From Heterodera schachtii (taxonomy: Eukaryota; Nematoda; Chromadorea; Rhabditida; Heteroderidae), in contig SIJG01000086.1 in assembly GCA_023374025.1 (NCBI GenBank), positions 468,652 through 532,651 on the forward strand: a DNA stretch of 64,000 nucleotides, given 5' to 3'. The translations under genes were made by a program, and so were the position numbers. The stretch's first letter is position 1. Each line of letters opens with the position of its first letter. Positions 10,318 through 22,575 of this stretch are shown one piece after another. The notes beneath the pieces were generated by a model. It was not told the DNA's origin and made no database searches. It worked only from the letters and a program-made list of their open reading frames with translations.

Positions 10318-13079
10318 ATTTGATTTTATTTTCTTATTTTTTCTAATCTTAAAATAATTCTCTATTTTATAAATTTTAGAATTATTTTATAATTTATTTT
10401 TGTATTTTATTTGTTTTATTTTTAGTATAAATTTAGTCCTTAGTAAATCTTGCGCTATTTCAATCCTTGTAAAACTTTCTTTTTATAGGAATTTGATTGT
10501 TCGGGGTTATTTACTTTTATTCATATTTTTTTTAAAGTTATCTTTTATTGAATAATTTTTAATTTTATTAATAAAAATATTGCAATATCCTTACAAATTA
10601 CCGTCACAAAAAGTTGGTATATGTTCTTTAATTATTTAAATATGTTGTTTAAGTAGATATTAGTATAATTTAAATTTGAAATTAAAAAAACTTTTAAAAA
10701 ACTAAAGTACAGATTTTCAAAATATAATGAATTTCATTTAGTATAGTTTTTAGAATTTTGTAATCTGTGCATTAAACCAATATAAATCAGCTTTGCTCGA
10801 ACATAAAATTTTAAATAAATATTAAATTTTTTATTTGAAAAGAATAGATTTTTCCAATTAATACAGAACAAAATCAATTCTTTTTAAAAAGAAAATTACC
10901 AATTATTTTCATTTTGCATCACGATTTAAATTTTTATATTAATAGATTTTATTGCTTTATTATATATTATGTATCAATGCCATCATAAATATTCTTTGAT
11001 GGGGAAAAGAATATTTAATTTAAGATAGATAATTACATTAGAAAAAAATAGCTTTATAATTGCATGCTTAATTCTTAATAATTATTTTCATTTAGCAACT
11101 TTATATTTAATTCTGACCTTTATGCATGATAAAATTAAAATGGAATTTGAATATTTCTTTTGAATTTCTATGGAGAAAATTGTAAAGGTTTATCCTTCCT
11201 TAATCTTTTGTTCGTTTTTCAAAAATATATTTTAAAAGTAATTAACAAAAATTTATAGAATTGAATAATTTTTGATTTAATACTATGATAATCAAAGTAT
11301 TAACAAAATCATTAATGAATAAAAAATTCACAAAATATCGCATATTTTTAAGCTATTAAAAAGTTTTCAAGAAACTACTTGCTAAAACCTGGACTAAAGA
11401 GGAATACAGTCGCATTTTTTCCTGTAAATTGAATGAAATTATCCTAAACGTATTTCAGAGCCGACAACATTAAAATAAGAATAAATTATTTAATTAAAAA
11501 AGAATGAATTCATAGGTGATAATTTAATAATTATTAAAATAAATCAAAATCCAATCAACACATAAATATCCCCTTCTAAAAGCGTGATGATATGAAAAAA
11601 CCCAAATATGATATTCACAAAAAAACATAATGCTAATGTCTTATCAATACTTTTGATCCAATCAAAGCATAGCCATTTTAGCGAGTGAACTCGTCGAAAA
11701 ACTGAACTATTGCAAAATTCTTAATAGTCAAACAATTTCAATGATTAATAACTATATAACAATGTAACCACTTTAATTGATGTTTAAAATATACATGAAA
11801 TCAACGTTCTCTAAATAAATTTTGATATATTAAAATTAAATATTTTTCTAGTTCTGGGGGTAATTGATTCTTTTAAAAATTAGTCTAAAAGTTAAAAATG
11901 AGTTTTTAAAATGGGTTCTATGGACACAATGGATGTAATGAATTTGGTTATGTCATAGATAAGTTATAAAGCGTCAAAGTTCGTCATACTTTAAGAATAA
12001 ACATTAAAATATTTATTAACAATGTTTAAAAGAATCATGCATTTTTAATTAAATTAAATAATAAACATAAAGAAAAAGACAAATATTCAAAATCAATATT
12101 AAATTCATATCAATAAAATAGAATAGAATTTAAAACCTACAGAAGTTTTTAAATGATTATAAAAAAGGTTTGAAAAAGCGATGTTAATAATGCTGAAAAT
12201 ATATTTAATTTAATAAAGCTGAAAATTTTTACATTCACAGTGTCTTTGACGATAATAAAATGAATATATAATAGAAAAAGCATAATTAAACTACCAAAAA
12301 ATAAAGAAACTCTATATATATAAAAAAATAACCTTTAGCAGTATTTCAAAATATTGAAATAGTAACAAATTTTAAAACTTAATAAATAAAAATGCTTTTG
12401 AGATACCAAGGTTTTGAGAGTGCACAATATTTACAATTTGTAAAATAGTTCCAATATAAGAACTTAATTATTGCTAATCAATTTTTGGCCTGTTATTTAT
12501 TTTTTATTAATGAATACTTTTTTTTCATTTTGTATAAATTAAATTTTGATTGTTGACCCACCGATTTTTTTTCTTATAAAATCATTTTTCTATTGTATCT
12601 ATTATTCTATTCTAACTTTTACGGTGCTTTTGGCAATTACGTTCATACATTTTGCATCTAATAATTAATTAATTATACATTTTTTTGTATATTTTTTAAA
12701 ATTCAACAGTATCTTTGAAACTTTAAATATAATATACAAAATTTGGAATTAATATATAAAAAAGCTAAAATTATAGCAAAATAAATATTACTTAAAAATC
12801 AAATATAATCACAAATTTTAGTGATTTTCGCAAAAGCTTCATGTTTCAAACCAAAGTTATGAATATAGTTTAGAGAAGTTAAATTTGAGAAAAAATAAAA
12901 CGAATGATATCCACAAAATTCCCAGGAGCAAAAAAATAATCAAAGGATCTAATTTATAGAGAAATATCAAAAACAATATTTTCTATATAATATTTTCATA
13001 ATTTTTTAAATATAAATTAAATAAGTTTTGAATTTTATGCAATAATGAATGCTGAATTCATTTTTTTTAAATCGCGTGT
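10318..13079. other. AT-rich, one ambiguous island near 11390-11470
   Basis: Around 11390-11470 both strands have short GC-richer open frames. The plus strand reads AKTWTKEEYSRIFSC, and the minus strand has a TTTACAG acceptor. They contradict each other and I call neither. A minus-strand frame near 11520-11720 is T-rich and matches what chance produces. Nothing else was seen. Confidence 0.4.
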
Positions 13080-13400
13080 TGTTTCAGACCAAGTCGTCAT
13101 GGGTTTTGTGCTTCAATCAGGGATGATCAAAGGACATCATCTTACGTGGCCTTAATTTAAATTAATTTAATAAATTACAAAAATAAATATACCTAAAATA
13201 ATTAAAATAAAAATAATTTAAAAAAAAAAATTTAAAATGGATATTTATCATATGGTAATAAATTTGAGGTATTGATTCTTTGGGGAAAGGGTTGCCGGTC
13301 AAATTGGATGGAAAATTCGGAAATCTTTTAATATCAAACTCGAACACAAAATTAAAAGCAAGCAAATTTGTCGGAGGACGGAGAAACAACAATTTCGAAT
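13080..13400 (+). CDS. coding-like island with a strong acceptor (partial, frame uncertain)
   Basis: Eight T residues and TTGTTTCAG give a strong acceptor at 13087. Two frames are open behind it: PSRHGFCASIRDDQRTSS to a stop at 13160, and QVVMGFVLQSGMIKGHH to a stop at 13155. A second GC-richer patch at 13270-13400 is open on the plus strand (LGKGLPVKLDGKFGN) and on the minus strand (76 codons, 13162-13392). The acceptor favours the plus strand. No family is recognised and both patches could belong to an old mobile element. Confidence 0.28.
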
Positions 13401-16400
13401 AGTAAAAATAGGAGAGACTGAATGAATACCAATTACTTAATTAATGAGAAAATGAAAACAAAATTGAAACAGAAAATAACAAACAAAACGCCACAAATTA
13501 AAATTAATTTAAATTAGCAACAAAGTCAACAATTATATCCAACAAATACATATTTTTTATATAGGAAAATTGTGGCCCAATACTCCACATTGGATAAAAA
13601 TGACCTTGATCATTAAAAAAGACAGAATAGAAAATAACCTTAGCGTCTTTACATGGAAAACTATAAAAAATAATTTTTAGATGAAATTTTAAGCAAATTA
13701 GTGACAATAAATGAAAACACAATCGCTTCTAAGTCCAATTTTAAATCCAATTCAAAGCAGAATTCACCTCCTTTTAAAATCCTTTATTTGCCATCCCACA
13801 CATAATAATTTTCGAATCTTTAAAATATCTTTTGTGATTTAAACGAACAAAACGCCAAAGAAATTAATGAAATAATAATTTAAAAAGATAACTAAGTAGT
13901 CAATTATATCACATGAAACTTCGTCAAAGCACCTTTTCAATTTATTGTTAATTTCTATTTTGAATTATATCCAAATAAATATAAACAATTAAAATTCATA
14001 ATTTGTTAAATGTTTCATAATTTGATCTAATATATGTATTTTATGACTATTTTGGCCAATTTTATTATTCCATTTTGATTAAATATATTTAATCAATATT
14101 TAGTAATATTTACAATATTAATAGTTATTTAATTAAATTTTACATAACTCAAGAAAAAAAATTATAATTTGCAAATCTAAATTAATGTATTCATCTTCTA
14201 TTAGATATATGATGATGAAAGATTACAAAAAATCATTCATTGTTGCATATTTTTTTAGTGAGATAAAAAACAATATCAATTAAATTATTTTCATAAGAAA
14301 TAATAGTGATACAAAAATAACAAACAAAATCTAAAAATTAATTATAAATTTACCTACTAATTACTTCACTTTAATAAATCAAAATTTATATAAATATTTA
14401 GAAATTCTTTAACAAAATTTCAATGATTATTTAAACAAATATATTTGAAATTTAATTAAAATAATAAATAAAATAAACTTTACAAGAAACTATAACAAGT
14501 AAATAAATACAAAAAACAAAAGATAACTGCTAGATACAGGAGGAACAGAATTGTCGGTTGAACAATAATAGATCAAGTCATGGAAAAACTCATAAATTTA
14601 TTTCATTTTAAAAGAGAGGACGGAATGAATCTCTGATTAAAAAGTTTTTAATAATTACATAACTCGAAGTATTTATGAAGAGATAATCTCATAATTCTTA
14701 TAAGTATCTACCCAGGTAAATTTAATAAATACAAGTGAAATTTATGCTAAAGTATATATGTCATGCAGAGAAACTAAAAATTAATGATAAATTATAATTC
14801 AAATAATTTTAAATTGATATAAATTTATTGTTTTCACCATAATACAAAAATTTACGATATAATATTTAATTTTATTTTGTAGAGTTAAATAAAAAAAAAA
14901 TTTAAAAAAACAAAAATAGTAAAATCCATCTTTTATAAAATACCATAATAATAATATTCTTAATGTTTTTATAGCAACATTACTTAAAATAAATTTGTAT
15001 TTGGCGAGCAAAAAACATAATAATAATAATAATATGATATTTATTTGTCCAAAGACGCGTACCAACAAAACATTTTTTGATAATCCGGGAATTTTGCAAG
15101 ATTGCACAAATGTAGGAACACTGAAATGAAAATAACTTTAACATTTTTGAAGGATTAAATTAATCTATTAAATAAAAAGGAATTTTAATGAAATAAAAAA
15201 TACGTATAAAAAAAATGAAATAAATTGATAAAATTAAAAAAAACATAAATTAATATTTAAATTCCAAGCATAATATAAATCTGATCATAATAACGTTTAT
15301 TTTAATAAAATATATAGAAACCTTAAACATTAAATATACCCAAAAAATATAAATACGTAAAAAAAGTATTACTGAAGTATAAAAATATATAGCAATAAGT
15401 GATATTGTCCGAGATAAGAAAATATTTAATTATTTTAGAATAAATAATAAAGAAAATTGAGAGTAGGAATTAGAAAAAAATTTAATATAAACTATTTGTA
15501 AAATTCAACATTCACTCAACAAATATACCTAAAAAATATAATTTATTTATCATCTGCCATGAACGAATATGCAAAAATAATATAACTAAGTCAAAAATAA
15601 CTGATATGCAAAAATAAATGATAATTATTATTTGAATTTAAAGAAATAAAAAGTACCAATTGAGACAGATGCAAAAATTGATGATTCTTATAATGCTTTT
15701 ATATTCTGTAAATTTTTATGTTTTAATTTAACAATTTGCCGTATCTAAAATTCATTTTTTATTTAATTTATGGGATTTTGGTTTGTTAGTAAAATATTCA
15801 TTTTGTTGCAATTTGTATGCTTTTTCAATTGAAATTTTTAAATTATTTAATGTCATTATATTTTCATTCCTGAAACATCTTAACTGGAAGATTTTTCGTA
15901 CAATTTTTAAGGACACATATCTAGTTTTATGACGAAAATTTCGAAATATTTGCATACTTACAATTATTTAAAAATTAATTGAAATTGAAAAACATAAAAC
16001 TTAAAATTTTTTCCTAAATTTACATCTAAACCTCAACTTTCGCTCACTCTGCAATAAGATATTCTCTTTTTTTTATAATAATTAAAATTAAAACAATTTA
16101 ATCAATAAAAAAATTTCAAATTTACATAATGCGACAAAAATATGTTTAATCCAACTATAACAAATACTGAATATTTAAACGATTAAAACAAAAACACTTA
16201 ATAAAAAATTAGTAATTTGCATATTTTAAGGTTCTAATTCGATACATTTCTTGAATTTTAAATTTAATTAATTTTATGCAGAACATTAATAACGTGAATT
16301 TAACGTTATCTATTCATAAATAACCAATATGACACATCAGTTAGTTTTGATTTAAAATTTTTTCATTATTTTAGATTTTTAAATATTACAACAACTGAGG

Positions 16401-17506
16401 AAGATAATATAATAAAATAATTATTAATTTTAAAATAATTATTTAAGAAATATTGAAAATTAATTTAACCAAACCATGTTAAACATATTAATTAAAACTT
16501 TAATAAATTAAATTTTAAACACAAAAAAATTTAAAAAGAACAGATCAAAAATTAAATTAATTAAATTTAAATCACTGGTAAATTTAATTTAAAAAAAAAT
16601 AAAATTTACTAATAAATTTGGGTATATCTAATATTTTTAGTAAATAAAATGGATAAGAATAAATAAAATAATTAAATTTTAAATACAGCGGAAAAGAACA
16701 TTAAAAAATCGCAAAAATGTGTACTCGAATATATTGGTAATGGAACTGAAATTAAACTAATTAAGATGCATGCACCTGTTACAATCCTTGTTAATATTAA
16801 TAGTTATTAATTAAAATATAGTAGATATAATCTATGCGATAATATCATCAAATAATATAAATAAAATTTAATTAGAGAGAATTACGTCTTTTAAATGAGA
16901 AACTGGTACATACAATCAAACTTTAGATTTTTTCAAATTAAATTCCCAAAATAGTAAAATATTAAAAAAGTATATTTTTCAACGAATTAAAGAAATTTAA
17001 CCAGTAATTTATTTTAATCTAGGAAATATATAATAAAAATCTCTTATCTTTAATAAAAATCAAAATTCATTGTGACTATGCAACAGATACAATGCGAGCA
17101 TACATTTATTTTAATTTTAAATTAAAAATATTGAGACACAGAATAAGTATCGAAAGTTTGAAAAGTATAATGAACTAAAATGAAAATAAAAATTAATTAA
17201 CGATCTTACTTTATAAATAAAATAAATAATATGGTGTATTAATATTGAAATAATAATAGAACAAATATTTTTAAAGTATATGGTGATAATCAATATTGTT
17301 TTAACTCTTTTTATGCTTAATATTAAATATTTTATTTAAAGGGAATAAAAAAAATTTTAATGGAAAATTTTGAAATAAAATGTTATATATTTTGAATGAA
17401 TTATTTAATTAACTTACTTTAAACTCTAATAATTTATCAAATTAATGTAATGAAACATTAAAACCTATAAAAAAAGTTAATAAAACCCGTTTTTGTTTAT
17501 TATTAT
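13401..17506. other. AT-rich stretch, weak coding-like patches only
   Basis: A minus-strand frame at 13504-13722 contains a protein-like segment (NDQGHFYPMWSIGPQ) behind a TTTTTTATAG acceptor, but it has background codon use. The frames at 14799-15107 and 15752-15955 are of chance type. At 14527-14567 a protease-like word LLDTGGTELSV is preceded by a stop. No gene is supported. Confidence 0.4.
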
Positions 17507-17579
17507 TGTTATGTCCAAAGATAACAAATTAAATGAGTTTATTTGCCGAAGAAATAAATAATAAATAAATGCAGACAAT
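17507..17579 (-). repeat. 3' LTR fragment (last ~73 bp)
   Basis: It matches 18213-18285 with few differences, including the shared AAATAAA-type polyadenylation word and the ATAACA end. It joins the truncated gag frame directly at 17580. Confidence 0.8.
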
Positions 17580-18021
17580 AAATTGACGACACGTCCTGTC
17601 CTTGTTGCTGCCGAATTTTGAAGCATTCGTAGCGGCGGACAAACAGCGAACGTGTCTCGGCAAAAAGCTGTTTGAGGTGTGAAATTGTGTCATTCCAATT
17701 CACTTGGTCCGGCTGGGTTGGGCTGATGGTATCGCGGTATTTGTTGTACTCCTCCTCTCCGAGTTTGCCAAGGAGAAGTCGCACTTTTGAGGCCTCAGGC
17801 AGAGTGCTTCCGTCGTCCTCGATCAATTTTCCGTACCGTTTGAACCAGCTTTCAAATGTGTTTCAGACCTCCGAATTGTAATGAAACGCTGAAAGGCGAG
17901 CATCGATGGAGCTTGCCAAATTGGCATTGCTCAAATTTGCTGGTGTGGCGTTTTGCGGCACGGCATTTGTGACCATTTGTTGGAGTGCATTGAGCAATTG
18001 CTGTAGCTGTTGTGCGTCCAT
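17580..18021 (-). pseudogene. gag: truncated gag of an LTR retrotransposon
   Basis: Gag is the structural protein that assembles retrotransposon particles. The frame starts at ATG 18021 (MDAQQLQQLLNALQQM) and runs through a linker rich in N, A and S. It then shows hallmarks of invertebrate Gypsy-type gag: a W-F-K-R-Y motif near 17840, the helix VRLLLGKLGEEEYNKY, and the segment FVRRYECFKIRQQQG near 17600. An in-frame TGA at 17865-17863 breaks it just before the core domain, and it runs straight into LTR sequence after about 147 codons. No zinc knuckle, protease or polymerase follows. It is therefore non-functional. Overlapping plus-strand and alternative-frame ORFs here are shadows. Confidence 0.85.
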
Positions 18022-18194
18022 GGCCAATTGAAAAGAACTGCACACGGCAGACTTTAATCTCACACGGAGAGAAAAGTTTTTGAAGTTTTGCGAAAATTAG
18101 AAATCAACACGAAATTTCTAATTTTCCACCACGAGCAATATCAGCACGAGATAAAGCTCGGATTTGTTGCTTTGCCGGTGATGTGCAGTTGATT

Positions 18195-18207
18195 GCTGAC
18201 TGCGACA
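18195..18207 (-). other. possible degenerate primer-binding site
   Basis: TGTCGCAGTCAGC begins five bases after the LTR end. It resembles the tRNA-Ser-type primer site known from several insect Gypsy elements (TGGCGCAGTCGG), with a few mismatches. Position and partial match support it; the mismatches fit a decayed copy. Confidence 0.3.
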
Positions 18208-18212
18208 AAATT

Positions 18213-18369
18213 TGTTATGTCCGAAGATAACAAATTAAATAAGTTTATTTGCCGAAGAAATAAATAATAAATAAATACAGACAATGGGGAGTCAAAAAGG
18301 TGGAACAATTAACAACTGAATGAGGGGAATGGGAGGGGGAAGATGGCGAAGGTGGTGTGGGGTCATACA
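18213..18369 (-). repeat. 5' LTR (~157 bp)
   Basis: On the minus strand it runs from TGTATGACCCC to GGACATAACA, a TG...CA structure. It contains pyrimidine-rich blocks, a TCAGTT initiator-like word and AAATAAA, as expected for a compact promoter plus polyadenylation signal. The 5' limit is judged from the TG and from the drop in GC beyond it. Confidence 0.6.
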
Positions 18370-20578
18370 CCTAATCAATAATTACTTTCTTCTCTAACAA
18401 TTATTCTTATTCATTTAATATTTATAAATTATGGTTTATTCCAAATATAAAAAAGGTTAAAGGCACCTTCATTTAATTTTCATATGAATATCATTGCGTG
18501 AACCATAAATAAGAAATCTCAGATAGGGTAAACAATTAAAAATGATTAATATGTATGACTTTTTTGTACTTAATGTTTCCATTTAATAAAATATACAGTT
18601 ACTATTTCTTCCTGTCGCTCTTAAATATAATTATAAACCAAATAATTAAGAATATTAAAAAATTTTTGGAACCTTTTGAAAAGAAAATGAAATCGATAAT
18701 GAACTAAAAGCTATTTTAAATAATTATATTACTATTTTTATATTAAAAAATCTATATTTGATATTGCCGCAATTAAAATAGCTTTCCTAGATTTAATTAC
18801 TAAGATATTAAAAAGTATTTTTAAGAATCAAATAAACTTCTATGAAGGTTAGAAAGATGATCAAATTTTATTAAATAACAGTAAAAATTGAATATAAACA
18901 TTATTTAAATGTAATGAAAATTTCTAAAATAATATTTATAAAAAAAGTATAAAACATCGTGACTTTACATTACTCATAATAATTAATTTCAAACTAATAA
19001 ATAATGCGAAAATAAAAATTCTAAGGAAATAAAAAAGAAAATTTTGAAAATATACGAAAAGACATAAGTTCAAATGAATAATAAAAATCTTTTGAGAGTA
19101 GAAGATTTTCGGTTAACAGGAAATGAAAAAATAGGCTCTCATGTACTTTATGCGTCAAATGAACCTTTAGGCTTCCAATATTCATTTTCTTTTTATTGAA
19201 TATAATCGTAAATAGCAAATTGAAAATTAAACGCCTAAGTGCACTAGATCCATTAAGGGCCACACCGTAAATGAAATTATAAAAATAAAGTCAATTACAA
19301 TGAACCTGAGCATACCTACATTTATTTTAACAAATATTTTATTAAAATATATTGAAGCATACAAAAAATTAATCATAAATATAAAATAAAGTTCAACCTA
19401 ATTTTCTTCTGTAGAATTGAATAATTTTTGATATTTGGGAAATATTACTAAAAGCAAATTGCATAATTCGTTAAAACAAATTGCCTTCACTTAAAACTTT
19501 AATACCTTTAATCCTCAATTATAAAATTATTGAATTACTTATAAAATCTGTTGATAAAAATTAAACTGAAAATTTTAATTTGGGATATCCCCTTAATAAA
19601 ATTAAACTAAAATGGGAATTTTTTGCATATAAAAAAATAATATAACTGTAATTGCATCAAATGATTTGGGTGTTTTTTTTTAAATTAATTGATTTTTTTT
19701 TTTGTATCTTTTATTGCTTAAAATAATTTTTCCAAAAAGAATCTTATATGCATGAAAAGATTTATTTGATTTATCTATAAGAAAAAAAATTTAATTAAAA
19801 GTTATAATATATGCATTATGTGTCAAGATGAAAATGTTTATTTTAAATTTACTCTTCGGATTACAAGAAAAGCAACAACATTTATTTTGATCAATGATCA
19901 TAATAAGAGAAAACAGAACATATGTATCCTATTTAACATACTGAATAAATTTAAATGGATTTATTAAAATGCGATAAATTTTTGTCAAAATGTAATTTCA
20001 CATTAAGTTTCTATTTTTAAGTTCATGCACTGTGAATAATGCTTTTTTTAGATTTATATTCAACAAACTTCTTTCTCTTGAGAATTTGTCGTGAAACTTT
20101 GATTGGTCAGAGGTAGTTTCAAGAATGTTTTGAATTTTTAATTGAGTTAGTTTCTTGGATTAAATTTGAGTTTGGGTTAATTTATTAATATTTGCATCAA
20201 AATCGATGGCCTATATGAGTTGATTCGCCTGGGATTCTATACTTTTTTTAGATTATTTAATTTTTGTAGGTTGCGGCCCAATTAATTGCTATTAGTTTAT
20301 TTGAATTTTCTTGAAAAAGCAAACATTCAATTTAATTACATACAATTGGTATTAATTTTTTCAAGAATTTATTATTTATTGGTAAGATATTTTCTTATAC
20401 TTTCATAGCTTTGTTTTAAGTGTTTCCTGGCTGTGCATGTCACATATTTTGTTTATAAATAAGTAGCAAATCATTTTTTGTTTTAACAATTTCGTATTTT
20501 TAACAATTTATATAAATATCGTCAAATTTAAATGTAGATTGAATTGCAAAGATTTATTTAATTAAATAGGATAAAACT
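18370..20578. other. AT-rich, nothing confident
   Basis: A plus-strand frame near 20200-20290 (IDGLYELIRLGFYTFF) with a GTAGGT donor is mildly coding-like but lacks an acceptor. The minus-strand frame 19021-19263 has background composition. Confidence 0.45.
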
Positions 20579-20668
20579 AGAATTATTCATTGTTAAATTA
20601 ATATTATATAACCAAAATTGAATGATAAAATGAAAACCTTTGAAAAGGAAATTACAGCCAAATAAATT
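20579..20668. repeat. dispersed 90-bp repeat, copy 1
   Basis: It matches 61642-61731 in the same orientation over 90 bp with five mismatches and no gap. No terminal repeats are visible. It could be a fragment of a larger interspersed element or an old duplication. Confidence 0.8.
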
Positions 20669-22470
20669 ATAAAAACCTTAAAAATGAAAAACTTTCAATT
20701 ATTACATTTAGTTATTATTAAAAACATGATTTCTATATTTATAAATCATACTCTATTTGATTATGTACGTCATGTCAAATAATTTGCTATTTGTATTGAC
20801 AGAACAGAAACTTTCAAATTATTTCCATATTCAAATATTAAATAATTTATGAAACAAAGTCATAGTGAGCAAGACAAAATGATTTTATTAGGTTTAAGAG
20901 AAAACATTTTATAACAGAACTAAATTTTAAGCTAATATTCTTTTGAATAAATTAAAAATAATTTGGCTTTATTTGGAAACAAGTCTAATTTGATGACTTG
21001 AATAAAAATAAAAATTTTACTTTTAAAAACAAATAAAATAACAAAAAGTTCTTGGTTTTTCAAAACAGCAATTTAAACAAGTAGTAAAAAACAAAATAAA
21101 ACTTAATTTATGCATATAAAACAATATATTTAAAAAATTATAAAGTTATTGGCTAAGGAAACTAATTTTATTTAAATAAATAAGCATATATTTCATTCCA
21201 TTTAATAAATTAGCAATTACCAAAATATTTGATAGTCAACGAAGGTCAGAAAACAAGACTGACCCAAAACTGTGAATACAAGTTTTCTATTATAATTACA
21301 CCCTTAAAAATGGAACCTCAATTGTAATTTATGGAACAAATTTTCAATAAAAATGTCTGCTTATCTTCAATAATAATTAATTTAGTCAATATTTCTTTAT
21401 TAACGATATACATACATTTGAAGAGAATTGCTATAAAAATACTTTTAAAATTCAATTTACCCCGCAGCAAACCAATAATTTTATTCAAAACTTCAACGAT
21501 TTAATTTAATTAAATTGAAAGAATATAAAAATCATTATAATAAGCATTTAATATTTAAATAAATTTGTTTTCGTATTTTCTAACAATAATAAATCTATTT
21601 CATTTTAAGAATTAATAGGAAAAGTGATTCTAAATGGTCAACAACCAACCGCTAATACAAAAAATATTAAATATAATTTTATGTCGAAGCTAAAGCTTTC
21701 AAATTTATTTTAATATGTTTATTCCAATAAATAAATAGGTTTACTGCTTGTTAAATTAATAAAATTGTACTATCAATTCTTATCAATTTTTTTACGAATT
21801 TTGCATAAATATTTTCTTATATTGAAAAATAACCATTTTTAAAATAATTTTAAAGGAGAAAAAATCAATTAATTAATCGATTAAACTGTATAAACGATTA
21901 GACAAAATTCGCTGTCTGTGATGAATTCAACTTATAAAGGGATTAATTAAATTTAATCGGTCAATAATTATTTGTCTCAATATTAATGGCTATTATGTAT
22001 ATACTAGTATTTGACTCGGTAATATTGGATTCGATTTGAATTTATTCTATTCAATTGGAATTTTTTTCCCTTGTTTTTTAAATTTAAATGATTTAATAAC
22101 AAATGTGAATTTCCGTTTTGTAATCATTTCATGCGTTCAAGCTCGATTTTTACTGATTCATTGACACACATGATGATGCGGTGAATCGTTATTATTTTTC
22201 AATTTATTTAGTATATTTGCACTATTGCTCTATATATATATATATATGATATATCGTAATTCAGAATTTATAGAACTAATAATATTCATTTACATTCAGA
22301 TTTGAATTGTCATTAGTTTTTTCTAATAAATTATTATTAATCTTAATTTTTTATTGAATTCATAATCCTTTTTATAATATTCATATGATTAGAGCTTTAG
22401 GTGCCATTTTAAAATAGTTTAATTGAAGTATAAAACGAATTCAATTAGGTTTAAAAAAGATTCTTTTCAT
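20669..22470. other. AT-rich, one shared element edge, a TA microsatellite
   Basis: 21265-21292 repeats the edge of the 10190-10317 island. A (TA)n run occupies about 22231-22247. Nothing else is supported. Confidence 0.5.
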
Positions 22471-22575
22471 TCAATTCTTATTGCGAAACAAGCGTTTTGA
22501 TGACGACTCCTCCTTCGATTCCGTGTCAATGAAATCGCGGACGCAAAAGTTCCGTCCGCTTTTAATGTCCCGTTC
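22471..22575 (-). CDS. candidate terminal exon, hydrophilic C-terminus
   Basis: On the minus strand TTTAACAACACAG ends at 22576 and is followed by 105 nt, about half G/C in the centre. They are open in phase 0 for 34 codons (ERDIKSGRNFCVRDFID, then TESKEESSSKRLFRNKN) and end in TGA. The tail is charged and serine-rich, like a cytoplasmic C-terminus. The plus strand is also open here (KRFDDDSSFDSVSMKS) but lacks an acceptor. The family is unknown and upstream exons were not located. Confidence 0.38.
   Translation of the reverse strand, partial: ERDIKSGRNFCVRDFIDTESKEESSSKRLFRNKN

Larger units (their letters stand above)
17507..18369 (-). mobile_element. LTR retrotransposon remnant (Ty3/Gypsy-type gag), internally deleted
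   Basis: Read on the minus strand, this is an LTR of about 157 bp (18369-18213), a possible primer-binding site, a partial gag (18021-17580), and then directly the last ~73 bp of a second LTR copy (17579-17507). The rest of gag, all of pol and the start of the 3' LTR are missing, so the element is defective. The two LTR pieces differ at a few positions, which indicates some age. I see no matching target-site duplication at the two outer edges, so the structure probably arose by deletion or recombination. The block stands out strongly by its GC content. Confidence 0.85.

Noticed and set aside
14799..15107. 102-codon minus-strand frame, the longest in the window
   Set aside because: Mostly L/I/F/K/N from T- and A-runs. 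At ~20% GC frames of this length are expected by chance in 64 kb. Only its first ~25 codons are GC-richer, and the plus strand is equally open there.
15752..15955. 67-codon basic minus-strand frame
   Set aside because: Composition equals background and there are no splice or promoter signals; chance is sufficient.
17672..17881. plus-strand frame opposite gag, and the alternative minus-strand frame 17852-18043
   Set aside because: Shadows of the gag frame, which shows family motifs.
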